A stretch of DNA of 23,319 nt from NCBI GenBank assembly GCA_934500705.1, contig CAKSTI010000022.1, positions 1 to 23,319 on the forward strand, read 5' to 3'. The notes beneath the pieces were generated by a model. That model had not been told where the DNA came from. It saw only the letters and a list, made by a program, of their open reading frames with translations, and searched no databases. Every line of letters begins with the position of its first letter. Position 1 is the stretch's first letter. This document shows, piece by piece, positions 1 to 7,460 of the stretch. Origin of the DNA: an uncultured Clostridia bacterium. GTDB taxonomy: Bacteria > Bacillota > Clostridia > UMGS1810. A program made the translations under genes and the position numbers.

Positions 1-2
1 AA

Positions 3-1787
3 AATCAGGCAAAAGTAACAAACAGCGACAAGCTCACAAAGGCATTAGCTAAGATTGAGGAGCTTAAAGCAGCAGCAGGCGACCAGGAAAAGGTTGATGC
101 AGTAATTAAGATGATTAATGACCTGCCGGCAACCGATGCACTCACACTTGCAGACAAAGAGGCAGTTGCTTCCGCAAGTGCAGCATATGAGGCACTTGGC
201 GAGCTTAAAGGCAAGGTTACAAATGCTGACAAACTCACAGCCGCAATCAACAAGATTGCAGACCTTGAAAAAGACAAAGATGCCGCTGACAAGGTAATTG
301 CTTTGATTGATGCAATAGATGCAGAAATCACTCTTGACAGCGAAGAGGGTATAACAAATGCCCGCACAGCATATGATGCTCTTACACCTGCACAGAAAGC
401 TCTTATCAGCGCAGAAAAGCTGGAAGTTCTTACAAATGCAGAGGCTGAGCTCAAAGGCATTAAGGCAGACAAGGCTGCGGCAGATAACGTAATTAAGATG
501 ATTGATGACATTTGCGCATCGGAAATCACCGTTGGCAGCAGAGCAGCAATCGACGCCGCAAAGAAAGCCTATGACGAGCTTAACGGCAACGGTCAGAAGT
601 TTGTCGGCGAGGATAAGTACAACGAGCTCCTTGAAGCAGACAAAAAGTGCAAAGAGCTTGAAGATGCCGCAGACCAGGATACAAAGGATACGGCAGCAGC
701 AGAAGCATTTACAAAGGCTGTAAACGACCTCGAAGATGCAACATACGAGAATGTAGACACTGTTGAAGCTGCAGCTGCAAACCTGCGTTCACAGTATGAC
801 TCTCTCACAGACGGTGCAAAGGCTAAGATTGACGAGAAAGTACTCGCTAAACTTACCGAAATCGAGGAGAAGGTTAAGACAATCAAGAACGACATCGCTA
901 AGGCTAACGAAACCAAAGCTCTTATTAAGGCTATCGGCACAGTTACTTTGGACAGCGCTGACGCAATCAAAGCGGCACGTGACTCCTACGATGCTCTTGA
1001 AAATGCTGAACAGAAAGCACTTGTAGACAACGCTCCCGATGGCGAAAACACCGCCACACTCGAAGCGGCTGAAAAGGCTTATGCAGCAATTAAGGAAGAC
1101 AACGATAAGGCTGATGCTACAATCAAACTCATTGATGATATAGGCGAAGTAACTATTGACAGCGGTGACAAGATTAAAGCTGCACGTGAGTCTTTCGACA
1201 GTCTTACAGACGCACAGAAAGAAAAAGTTAAGAAGGCAGGCAAGGAGGATATCCTTGTAAAGGCTGAGGCTGATTACAAAGCAATCGTTGACGCTAACAA
1301 ACCTGTTGTAAGCGGTAACAAGAAACCTGCATTCACAGATATGTTTGACGGCGGCTTGTACGTTGTTTTGGTTGAGAACGTACCCACCAGCAAGAAGGTT
1401 ACCGTAGACGGTATCGAAGGTTATGAGTACAAAGACGCTGACGGTAAGATTAAGTATGTGGTTGCATCAAACAGAGAGATGAACACAGACAACATTACTG
1501 TTGAAGATGCGACAGATGCAAAGCCGTTCATACTTGGCGCATTCACTAACCCGACGGGCGCACTTAATGCAGCAGATGCTTACATTATCAATAAGCTCTC
1601 CGCATTGATTAAGGACAGTACAACCAACCCGCTCTTTGCTGACCCGTATACGATGCTCCGTGCAGATGTAAACGGTGACGGCATAATCAACGCAGCAGAC
1701 GCACTCCTCGTTGCAAGACACGCAGCAGGTGACGCTACTGCACCGGCACTCAAATTTGTGGAAATTGCCACAATCGATGCCGAATAA
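3..1787 (+). CDS. Dockerin-bearing repeat surface protein (3' part, start outside window)
   Basis: The reading frame is open from the first bases, so the N-terminus lies upstream; 594 residues are visible. Residues 1 to about 435 are six or more diverged helical repeats of about 65-80 residues, with the pattern V-I-x-L-I-D-x-I ... I-D-S ... A-R-x-x-Y-D-A-L ... Q-K-A-L, rich in Ala, Lys, Asp and Glu. Such repeats are common in large secreted Clostridia surface proteins, where they act as stalks. A non-repetitive module follows (about 440-515), then a dockerin-like C-terminus. Its first half is degenerate (G-A-L-N-A-A-D-A, near 520); the second has a full calcium loop, DVNGDGIINAADALLVARH, from about residue 555. 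Dockerins bind cohesins, and the next gene encodes a cohesin with SLH anchors, so this protein may be held on the cell surface by that neighbour. Any catalytic or binding domain would be upstream and cannot be seen. The dockerin call is strong; the repeat function is inferred. Confidence 0.88.
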   Translation, partial: NQAKVTNSDKLTKALAKIEELKAAAGDQEKVDAVIKMINDLPATDALTLADKEAVASASAAYEALGELKGKVTNADKLTAAINKIADLEKDKDAADKVIALIDAIDAEITLDSEEGITNARTAYDALTPAQKALISAEKLEVLTNAEAELKGIKADKAAADNVIKMIDDICASEITVGSRAAIDAAKKAYDELNGNGQKFVGEDKYNELLEADKKCKELEDAADQDTKDTAAAEAFTKAVNDLEDATYENVDTVEAAAANLRSQYDSLTDGAKAKIDEKVLAKLTEIEEKVKTIKNDIAKANETKALIKAIGTVTLDSADAIKAARDSYDALENAEQKALVDNAPDGENTATLEAAEKAYAAIKEDNDKADATIKLIDDIGEVTIDSGDKIKAARESFDSLTDAQKEKVKKAGKEDILVKAEADYKAIVDANKPVVSGNKKPAFTDMFDGGLYVVLVENVPTSKKVTVDGIEGYEYKDADGKIKYVVASNREMNTDNITVEDATDAKPFILGAFTNPTGALNAADAYIINKLSALIKDSTTNPLFADPYTMLRADVNGDGIINAADALLVARHAAGDATAPALKFVEIATIDAE

Positions 1788-1802
1788 GACATTTAAAGAA
1801 GT

Positions 1803-2041
1803 AAATCGGCGGTTTTAACCCCCCGATGTGACAGAAATACTTTGCATAATTCGGACAACGTCACGCCTGTGGTGTTGTCCGAATTGGCTAAAAGGGCATA
1901 GAGCGTGTGCGGCGAATTGCCCGAACACGCACGCCTGCCCGAAAACATATTCGTTTGTACCAAAAGTGCAAGCCGCAATCGGCTTGCTACACACCGGTTC
2001 AATAAACACATATTTACGGCATCGGCAGTTTCCGTGCCGTA
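1803..2041 (+). other. Structured intergenic leader, candidate RNA element
   Basis: The 272-bp gap between the dockerin and cohesin genes holds four or more inverted repeats in a row. These are a perfect 12-bp stem (1848-1859 with 1874-1885, 14-nt loop), a nested pair (1894-1898 with 1936-1940 enclosing 1903-1908 with 1925-1930), a perfect 8-bp stem with a CAAT loop (1968-1975 with 1980-1987), and a 6-bp stem (2016-2021 with 2035-2040) ending just before the ribosome binding site of the next gene. The segment 1918-1922 could pair with 1894-1898 instead, giving a pseudoknot. No stem is followed by a T tract, so none looks like a simple terminator. Short ORFs across it on both strands look spurious. 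I do not recognise a known riboswitch. Confidence 0.5.
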
Positions 2042-2059
2042 TAAAAAGGAGACGGAAAA

Positions 2060-3229
2060 ATGAAAAAGTCAGTTATGGCAATCTTGTCCTTCGCTTTGTG
2101 CCTTATGCTCGCCACAACGGCATTTGCCGCAGCGGAGACAACCATTGCAAATGCAGAAAGAAACGACAATGATATTACATTTGACATCACCCTTTCCGAA
2201 ATTCCGGAAGGACTCGAAAATATTGCGGCAATAACCGTGAGATATTCTTACGACAAGGATGATATGAAGTTTGAGTCTGTAACGCCATCACAGCCCTTTG
2301 GAGAAGAAATCGGCATTACGACAACCAGCGAAAACGGCATTGCGTGGTTTGCGCAGGCAGGCAAGGAAGTGGACGCAGAGGCGTTCAAGTCAGCAGAGGG
2401 TGTCCTCTTTAACGTTAAGTTTACAAGGAATGACAGCAGATACGGCGACACAACCTTTAAGATTACCACCCTTCAATTTGCCGACAGCAAACTGAAAACG
2501 GCGGATGTTCTCCCCGCAGACGTAACCATTAACCTCGGCACCAAACCGAGCAGCGGCGGCAGTAGCAGCGGCGGTGGCGGCGGCAAAAAGACCAACGGCG
2601 GCGGAACAAAGGTAACAATTACCACACCGCCCGTTACCAAGCCTGAAAATCCCACACCGGATACGCCCTCAACACCTGCCGAAACAAAGGAAATTGCAGA
2701 CCTTGCAAAAGACCATTGGGCATATGAAAGCGCAAAGGCACTTTTGGAAAAAGGTATAATCTCCGGCGATGCGGGCGAAACCGTGAACCTCAGACCGAAC
2801 GATGCAATTACCCGTGAGGAGGCGTCAAAAATTGCTCTCCTTGCAGTGGGCGCAAGCGTTGACGATACCCTTGCACTTGACTTTACGGACGCAGCGAGCG
2901 TTTCCGACTGGGCAAAGAGTTATATTGCCACTGCGGCAAAGCTCGGTATTATCTCCGGCTATGAGGACGGCAGTGTCCGCTCAAAGCAGACCATTACCCG
3001 TGAGGAAATGATTACACTGCTGCTCAAAGCGTTTAACCGGGGAACATCGGAAGATGCCGTAAACTATGCCGACAGCGCAGATATAACCTGGTCTAAGGGA
3101 TATATCGCAAAAGCGGCGTCAATGGGCATAATTACAGGTTATGAGGATAACACCATCAGACCTAAGGCAAACATCACCAGAGCGGAAGTTTTCGCACTTA
3201 TTTACAGATGTATGAACATCGAAAAGTAA
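2060..3229 (+). CDS. Secreted cohesin-SLH anchoring protein (scaffoldin-like)
   Basis: The 389-residue protein has a signal peptide (1-23, cut near AFA|AAE) and then a cohesin-type beta-sandwich at about 26-162, recognisable from alternating strands such as ITFDITLSEIP, AAITVRYSYDKDDMKFESV and GVLFNVKFT. A Gly/Ser-rich then Thr/Pro-rich linker spans about 163-210, and three SLH repeats fill about 212-387, each with the A-x-x-x-G-I-I-x-G and I-T-R-E/A-E motifs. SLH repeats bind pyruvylated secondary cell wall polymer, so the cohesin would be displayed outside the cell. This is the architecture of single-cohesin anchoring scaffoldins of the OlpA type. The upstream dockerin protein is the obvious candidate partner. 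A good ribosome binding site (AAAAGGAGA) sits about 9 nt before ATG 2060. The cohesin type cannot be decided by eye. Confidence 0.88.
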   Translation: MKKSVMAILSFALCLMLATTAFAAAETTIANAERNDNDITFDITLSEIPEGLENIAAITVRYSYDKDDMKFESVTPSQPFGEEIGITTTSENGIAWFAQAGKEVDAEAFKSAEGVLFNVKFTRNDSRYGDTTFKITTLQFADSKLKTADVLPADVTINLGTKPSSGGSSSGGGGGKKTNGGGTKVTITTPPVTKPENPTPDTPSTPAETKEIADLAKDHWAYESAKALLEKGIISGDAGETVNLRPNDAITREEASKIALLAVGASVDDTLALDFTDAASVSDWAKSYIATAAKLGIISGYEDGSVRSKQTITREEMITLLLKAFNRGTSEDAVNYADSADITWSKGYIAKAASMGIITGYEDNTIRPKANITRAEVFALIYRCMNIEK

Positions 3230-3245
3230 AAATATTTACACAAAA

Positions 3246-3282
3246 CAAAAGCGCCTTGCATAAAATCAGGGCGCTTGTTTTT
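3246..3282 (+). terminator. Rho-independent terminator after cohesin-SLH gene
   Basis: A 7-bp stem AAGCGCC (3249-3255) pairs with GGCGCTT (3270-3276) and is followed by GTTTTT. It lies about 20 nt past the stop codon and closes the dockerin/cohesin transcription unit. Confidence 0.85.
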
Positions 3283-3313
3283 ACGTGAATGAGCGGGCGG
3301 ATACTATCCGACT

Positions 3314-4084
3314 CTACTGGTTTAACTGATTGATTTCCGTTTTTTCGAACGGGTCATAAACCTTTGCCTCATAGCTGAAAGACGAAACCGTCGCAATAAG
3401 GCAGTCCTTCTCGGTGTCCTCGGTGGGGTACCAGAAGTTTATGCTTATCTCGTGGTCGGGATTGAGGCTCTGCTTGTCGGTTGCCACAATCTTAATCAGC
3501 GTTTCCGTTTCCGTCTTGTCGAGCGAGTTCCAATACTTTGCAAACTCTTCCTCGCTCATATCCCCGTTGTAGCTTGCGGAAACGACTACGGCGTCCACAT
3601 ACTTAGAGAGCTCGCCGTTGTAGCTGAACATATCTCTGAAAGCTATGTATTTGTCCGAGAGGATAAACACGCTCGAAAGCTGCTCGTTCCAAAGAACATA
3701 TCCGCCGAAATACTGCGAAACCGCACGTATCGGCAGATAAATCCTACCGCCTGTTTCCACGGGTGCGGAGTCGGAGATAATGTCGCCTTCCGAACCGCTT
3801 AACAATCTGTCGCCGGGGGTGATTGAGAGCATCTTGCCGTCCTTTTCGAGGTCGGCGGATTGCGTCAGCTCGTTCCACGAAACCGACACGCCGAATGCTT
3901 CCATTGCCGCACGAAGGGGCACCATTGTTCTGTCGTTTTCATCAAAAAACGGTGTTCCTGTGCTCTCGGTAAATTCAATCGGCTGTGCATCGATGTAAAC
4001 TTTTGCGCTGTCTGCGCCGGCGTTTATGCTGCATAAAATACATAACGCCGCAGTCACAACAGCGGTTGTAAGTATTTTTTTCAT
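3314..4084 (-). CDS. Secreted copper amine oxidase N-terminal domain-like protein
   Basis: The 256-residue protein has a signal peptide (1 to about 24, AGA|DS). Two copies of the stalk-domain pattern follow: R-T-M-V-P-L-R-A-A-M-E-A-F-G-x-x-V-x-W (about 52-70) and G-R-I-Y-L-P-I-R-A-V-S-Q-Y-F-G ... W (about 112-132). This is the domain named after the copper amine oxidase N-terminus; in Clostridia it occurs in many exported proteins with no oxidase domain and is thought to bind the cell envelope. No oxidase domain is present. Residues about 145-256 are Glu/Asp-rich and not recognised. AAGGAGAAC precedes the ATG, and the gene has its own strong promoter at 4127-4155. It is convergent with the cohesin-SLH gene, and no link to that system is shown beyond both being exported. 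Confidence 0.78.
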   Translation of the reverse strand: MKKILTTAVVTAALCILCSINAGADSAKVYIDAQPIEFTESTGTPFFDENDRTMVPLRAAMEAFGVSVSWNELTQSADLEKDGKMLSITPGDRLLSGSEGDIISDSAPVETGGRIYLPIRAVSQYFGGYVLWNEQLSSVFILSDKYIAFRDMFSYNGELSKYVDAVVVSASYNGDMSEEEFAKYWNSLDKTETETLIKIVATDKQSLNPDHEISINFWYPTEDTEKDCLIATVSSFSYEAKVYDPFEKTEINQLNQ

Positions 4085-4126
4085 AACGTTCTCCTTAATG
4101 TTTTATTGTGGGGTATTCCCTCGTAT

Positions 4127-4155
4127 ATTATATATGTTTTGGGTCGGTTTGTCAA
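4127..4155 (-). promoter_or_regulatory. Sigma-A promoter for the CuAO-N-like gene
   Basis: On the minus strand, TTGACA (4150-4155) and TATAAT (4127-4132) are separated by exactly 17 bp: both boxes match consensus. The -35 box sits against the stop codon of the preceding small gene (ends 4157), so the CuAO-N-like gene need not rely on read-through. Confidence 0.85.
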
Positions 4156-4156
4156 A

Positions 4157-4507
4157 TCAGCGGCCGAGGAGCAGTGCGCCGATTACGATGGGCATTAAGA
4201 AATCGTCGCTGTTTTCGGTCATAAGTATAATAAGCAGTGCAATCAAAATTATGTCGTCCGAGCGCAGCGAGCTTAAAAACCCTCCGCCGGGCAAAAATCC
4301 CGAAATTTGCGGCTGCGGTGCGCTCACCGCTTGGCTTTCTGCCGTTTGAACCGATTGATTTTCACATTCCTGCGTATTTTCGGCAGGCTTTTCTTCCTCG
4401 GTGCTTGGCATCTCCAAACTGTCGCCGTGGACGGCGGAGGGTACAATAGCCTCGCCGTCTGCGCCGAACGTGTCGGAGGGGTAGCCGTCATAATAACGCA
4501 TATACAT
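4157..4507 (-). CDS. Small protein with acidic N-terminus and C-terminal membrane segment
   Basis: 116 residues that I do not recognise as a named family. The N-terminus MYMRYYDGYPSDTF is Tyr-rich; the middle (about 30-70) is Glu/Gln/Ser-rich and probably disordered. A Gly/Pro/Phe patch follows (FLPGGGFLSSL), then hydrophobic stretches IILIALLIILM and FLMPIVIGALLL separated by a short acidic turn, which look like a membrane hairpin at the extreme C-terminus. The start ATG at 4507 has AGGGGA about 10 nt upstream, and the gene follows the next small gene by 14 nt, so the two are likely co-transcribed. The function is unknown; a role at a membrane or spore surface is only a guess. Confidence 0.65.
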   Translation of the reverse strand: MYMRYYDGYPSDTFGADGEAIVPSAVHGDSLEMPSTEEEKPAENTQECENQSVQTAESQAVSAPQPQISGFLPGGGFLSSLRSDDIILIALLIILMTENSDDFLMPIVIGALLLGR

Positions 4508-4521
4508 TTTTCATCATTCCC

Positions 4522-4827
4522 CTAATTTTCGTTTTTGAAAAGTTCCGCCAGCTTTGTCATACGCAGCATTCTTATTGCCCTGTCAATCTCTGCGGCACGG
4601 CTCTCCCTCATATACGGGCGAATTGCGTTTAAAAGATTTATGCGCCTGTCATCGGTGTGGTTTAAGGTGTTCATAATGTTTTTTGCGCTTGACAAAAGCT
4701 CGTCGTCCGTTCCTATGGACGGCGCCGCACTTTTTTGCGAGGTGCCGCCTATTGCATCGGAAAGTTTTTTCATCATATCAGGGTTGTTTAAAATATCCAT
4801 TATTTTTCCCGACATATCGTCTGCCAA
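4522..4827 (-). CDS. Small conserved-looking helical protein, unknown function (TTG start)
   Basis: 101 residues, predicted soluble and helical, with no signal peptide. The N-terminal part (MSGKIMDILNNPDMMKKLSDAI) and the C-terminal part (INLLNAIRPYMRESRAAEID, then an R-x-L-R-M-T-K-L-A-E-L-F run) are separated by a Ser/Ala-rich linker. Similar short proteins occur in sporulating Clostridia from memory, but I cannot name the family. The start is TTG at 4827: an exact AGGAGG lies 9 nt or so upstream, formed by the last codons of the preceding gene. The next in-frame ATG is four codons later and has no better site. The stop-to-start distance to the upstream gene is 6 nt, so translation is probably coupled. 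Confidence 0.68.
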   Translation of the reverse strand: MADDMSGKIMDILNNPDMMKKLSDAIGGTSQKSAAPSIGTDDELLSSAKNIMNTLNHTDDRRINLLNAIRPYMRESRAAEIDRAIRMLRMTKLAELFKNEN

Positions 4828-4833
4828 AGCAAT

Positions 4834-5025
4834 CTACCTCCTGCCGCCTAAAATTTCTGCCGCTTTTTTGAGAATTTGAGGATTTGAAATGAGCAGTCTT
4901 TCAATTTCTTTGTCGCTCATTCGTTCCAGTTTGTTTGCCACGGAGTCCATACCCATTTCTCTGAGTTTTCTTAAAACTTCGCCTTTGTCAAAACCGTCCA
5001 TTACGGAATTTACCGATATTTCCAA
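4834..5025 (-). CDS. Small helical protein, first gene of the small-protein operon (start uncertain)
   Basis: The frame encodes a small charged helical protein whose clear part is DKGEVLRKLREMGMDSVANK and then ERMSDKEIERLL up to AEILGGRR. I place the start at TTG 5025 (63 residues) because GAGAGG lies about 10 nt upstream, and the next gene in the operon also starts at TTG. A longer form from GTG 5091 (85 residues) is open but has no ribosome binding site; a shorter form could start at ATG 5001. The last codons supply the AGGAGG of the next gene. Upstream on this strand is a tRNA-like repeat end at 5138-5165, so the original 5' region of the operon may have been replaced. No function can be assigned. 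Confidence 0.5.
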   Translation of the reverse strand: MEISVNSVMDGFDKGEVLRKLREMGMDSVANKLERMSDKEIERLLISNPQILKKAAEILGGRR

Positions 5026-5137
5026 AATATTTTCATTCCTCTCGAATATAATATTCAATAAGGGGTCAAAAGCCCCGTTATTCCCAATCACCGTGAAGAG
5101 TGCGCATACGCCGGTGCCGGGGATCTTGCTTTTTGTT

Positions 5138-5165
5138 TAGGCAGTGGGGACTCGAACCCGCCACC
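5138..5165. repeat. Solo copy of the TAGGCAGTGGGG inverted-repeat end
   Basis: This 28-bp segment matches the terminal inverted repeats of the foldback element at 7461-7738: it shares TAGGCAGTGGGG, then CTCGAACCCGC, and diverges in the last few bases. It lies between the small minus-strand operon and glmS. A short hairpin (CCACC-TTAAA-GGTGG) overlaps its right end. I find no partner end in the next 300 bp, so it looks like a remnant or a solo end. Read on the minus strand it resembles the T arm and acceptor strand of a tRNA, but no complete tRNA can be built. Confidence 0.6.
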
Positions 5166-5247
5166 TTAAAGGTGGGGGACATCTGCACTAATGTTATATA
5201 TTAAGTATATGCCGGCAGAGGCAAAATAGATACCAAAAATGAAATTC

Positions 5248-5276
5248 TTGACAAATGCTTTGTACTATTGTATAAT
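5248..5276 (+). promoter_or_regulatory. Sigma-A promoter of glmS
   Basis: TTGACA (5248-5253) and TATAAT (5271-5276) are separated by 17 bp, both perfect consensus boxes. Transcription would begin near 5283, just upstream of the 5' hairpin and ribozyme. Confidence 0.92.
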
Positions 5277-5309
5277 ATCAATATCTGTATGTGCAAATGC
5301 GTTTGCGCC

Positions 5310-5466
5310 GCACATACGGTCAGCGCCGGAACCGGGAGCATCTCATTCGATGCCGACGGTTGACGAGGAGGGGGTTTATCGAACCTTCGGCGGGTGCCCC
5401 ACGGCAGTCACACAGCCGTAAAAGGCCGGCAAAAGTGCGGAGTAATCTGCATCACAAATTCGGCCC
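5310..5466 (+). ncRNA. glmS self-cleaving ribozyme/riboswitch
   Basis: The conserved core is unmistakable: AGCGCC-GGAACC (5322-), GTTGACGAGGAGGGGGTTTA (about 5361-5380), then TCGAACCTTCGGCGGGTGCC, followed by P3 (CACGGC...GCCGT) and a P4-type stem GGCCG paired with CGGCC (5461-5465). Known glmS ribozymes cleave themselves 5' of the GCGCC when glucosamine-6-phosphate binds, exposing a 5'-OH end that leads to mRNA decay; here the cut would fall between A5322 and G5323. It lies between the promoter and glmS, as expected for feedback control. A perfect 8-bp hairpin, GTATGTGC (5287-5294) with GCACATAC (5310-5317), lies just 5' of the cut and would be the leader fragment released on cleavage. Confidence 0.95.
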
Positions 5467-5628
5467 GGTGTTAAAACCTAATATTTTTTGTTCGGCACGT
5501 TCCAAGGGCAGTTTTGCGCCTTGGCTTATTGTGAATGCAACAAGCTTCCGAGGTGCCCGGCTGCAATTTTCGATTGTGTTGTCGGGTTGACTTCTTATTG
5601 GTTGTGTGCCGGGAAAGGGAGATTTTTT
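5467..5628 (+). other. Leader between glmS ribozyme and glmS start
   Basis: About 160 nt separate the ribozyme from the glmS start codon. I see only a 6-bp stem (CCAAGG 5502-5507 with CCTTGG 5519-5524), a short A/T tract at 5480-5489 without a convincing terminator stem, and the ribosome binding site GGGAAAGGGAGA just before ATG 5629. The glmS frame is open upstream to 5488, but that extension does not resemble GlmS. Confidence 0.5.
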
Positions 5629-7443
5629 ATGTGTGGAATTGTTGGTTACATCGGAGACAGGCAGGCTGCGGGCATTTTGCTCGACGGTCTGGAAAAATTG
5701 GAGTACCGTGGCTACGACAGCGCAGGTATTGCAATTATGGGAAAGGACAAAATCAAGTGCTGCAAGGTTAAGGGCAGGTTGGAAAATCTGAGAAATGCGT
5801 GCCGTGAAACCGAAGTCAGCGGTTCTGTGGGCATCGGCCACACACGCTGGGCAACGCACGGCGAGCCGTCGGTTGCAAACGCTCACCCGCATTTGAGCAA
5901 TGACGGGAAATTTGCGGTCGTTCACAACGGAATTATCGAAAATTACGTTGAGCTTAGAGAGTTCCTCGGCGAAAAGGGTTACACCTTTTCATCGGAAACG
6001 GACACGGAGGTTATTCCGAACCTTGTGAGCCTTTTTTACAAGGGCAATTTGCTTGAAGCGGTGATAGAGGCAACAAAAATGCTCACCGGCAGTTACGGCA
6101 TATGCGTTATGTGCACAGATGAGCCGAACGAGCTTGTTGCAGTCAGAAAGGACAGTCCGCTCATCATCGGACTTAAAAAGAACGAAATGTTCGTAGCCTC
6201 GGACATTCCGGCAATATTAAAGGAAACGAGAAGTGTGTATCTCCTCGAAGACAACGAATATGTTATCCTTACACGTGACGGCGCAAGAATGTTCAATATG
6301 GACAAACAGGAAATCAGCCACGATGTATACAAGGTTACATTTGATGACAGCGCCGCAGAGAAGGCAGGGTACGACCACTTTATGATAAAGGAAATCCACG
6401 AACAGCCAAAGGCAGTGAGGGACACCCTCGCCGGCAGAGTGGTTGCCGGAAAGCCGATTGACTTTGACGGACTTAAAATCGAGGAAATAGAAAACGTCAA
6501 CAAAATATACATTGTCGCCTGCGGAACGGCATATCACGCCGGACTTATAGGCAAAAAGGCGATAGAGGGACTGTGCACCATACCGGTTGAGGTGGACATT
6601 GCATCGGAGTTCCGCTACCGCAACCCGATTATAACGGAAAACACGCTTTTGATTGTTATAAGCCAGTCGGGCGAAACGGCAGACACGCTTGCCGCACTGC
6701 GCCTTGCCAAAAAGCACGGGGCAAAGGTAATTGCAATTACAAACGTTGTGGGCAGCACCGTTTCCCGTGAGGCGGACGCCGTGTTCTACACGCACGCAGG
6801 CCCGGAGATTGCCGTTGCGTCCACGAAGGCGTACACGACACAGCTTATAGCGCTTTACGTGTTTGCACTGTTTGTTGCCGAGCAGAAAAAATTGCTCTCG
6901 GACGCAGAGATTGAGCATTACAAGAACGATTTGCTCTCGCTTGCCGACAGTGTGGAGGAAGTCCTCGGCTGTGAGAGTGCAATCAAAAAAATGAGCAAAA
7001 AGCTCGTTAATCAGAAGGATATGTTTTTCCTTGGCAGGGGTCTGGACTATGCCGTTGCTATGGAGGGTTCGCTCAAACTCAAAGAAATTTCGTATATCCA
7101 CTCCGAGCCTTACGCCGGCGGAGAGTTAAAGCACGGGCCGATTGCCCTGATTGAGGACGGCACTGTGGTTGTGTGCATATCCACAAGCTCCGACTTAAAG
7201 CCGAAAATGGACAGCAACATTAAAGAGGTTGTGACGAGAGGTGCGTATATAATCGGAATACAGACCGAGGGGTTCGACACAAACGGATTTGACGAGATGT
7301 GCTCAATTCCCCGTGTCAACGAGCTTTTCTCGCCCGTTGTTTCCGTAATTCCGCTCCAACTCCTTGCTTACTATGTTTCAATCGCAAAGGGTTGTGATGT
7401 TGACAAGCCGAGAAATCTGGCAAAGTCGGTTACAGTAGAATAA
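5629..7443 (+). CDS. glmS: Glutamine--fructose-6-phosphate aminotransferase (isomerizing)
   Basis: 604 residues, the usual length. It makes glucosamine-6-phosphate from fructose-6-phosphate and glutamine, the first step toward UDP-GlcNAc for peptidoglycan. The start is fixed by MCGIVGYIGDRQAA: Cys2 becomes the N-terminal catalytic nucleophile of the class II glutaminase domain after Met removal. Glutaminase landmarks include GYDSAGIA, GHTRWATHGEPS and VVHNGIIENY. Two SIS sugar-binding domains follow, with YIVACGTAYHAG, ISQSGETADTLAA and the repeated G-R-G-L-D-Y-A-V-A-M-E-G-S-L-K-L-K-E-I region. The C-terminus KPRNLAKSVTVE closes the isomerase site. Expression is controlled by the upstream ribozyme, which senses the enzyme's product. 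The gene is monocistronic as far as can be seen; a foldback element starts 17 bp after the stop and no ordinary terminator was found. Confidence 0.98.
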   Translation: MCGIVGYIGDRQAAGILLDGLEKLEYRGYDSAGIAIMGKDKIKCCKVKGRLENLRNACRETEVSGSVGIGHTRWATHGEPSVANAHPHLSNDGKFAVVHNGIIENYVELREFLGEKGYTFSSETDTEVIPNLVSLFYKGNLLEAVIEATKMLTGSYGICVMCTDEPNELVAVRKDSPLIIGLKKNEMFVASDIPAILKETRSVYLLEDNEYVILTRDGARMFNMDKQEISHDVYKVTFDDSAAEKAGYDHFMIKEIHEQPKAVRDTLAGRVVAGKPIDFDGLKIEEIENVNKIYIVACGTAYHAGLIGKKAIEGLCTIPVEVDIASEFRYRNPIITENTLLIVISQSGETADTLAALRLAKKHGAKVIAITNVVGSTVSREADAVFYTHAGPEIAVASTKAYTTQLIALYVFALFVAEQKKLLSDAEIEHYKNDLLSLADSVEEVLGCESAIKKMSKKLVNQKDMFFLGRGLDYAVAMEGSLKLKEISYIHSEPYAGGELKHGPIALIEDGTVVVCISTSSDLKPKMDSNIKEVVTRGAYIIGIQTEGFDTNGFDEMCSIPRVNELFSPVVSVIPLQLLAYYVSIAKGCDVDKPRNLAKSVTVE

Positions 7444-7460
7444 ATTACAAAATAAAGCCC

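Noticed and set aside
1793..2172. Short ORFs on both strands in the dockerin-cohesin gap
   Set aside because: They overlap the hairpins, run into the next gene in another frame, and have no ribosome binding sites or plausible protein composition.
5138..5240. A class II tRNA on the minus strand near 5138
   Set aside because: Only a T-arm-like and acceptor-like 3' segment and a small hairpin are present; no 5' acceptor strand, D arm or anticodon arm can be found.
5488..5628. 47-residue N-terminal extension of GlmS
   Set aside because: GlmS needs Cys at position 2 as nucleophile, and a good ribosome binding site lies right before ATG 5629.
6217..7101. 294-residue minus-strand ORF inside glmS
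   Set aside because: It is antisense to a certain glmS, lacks a recognisable domain, and has the Cys/Val/Arg-rich composition expected from reading a conserved gene backwards.
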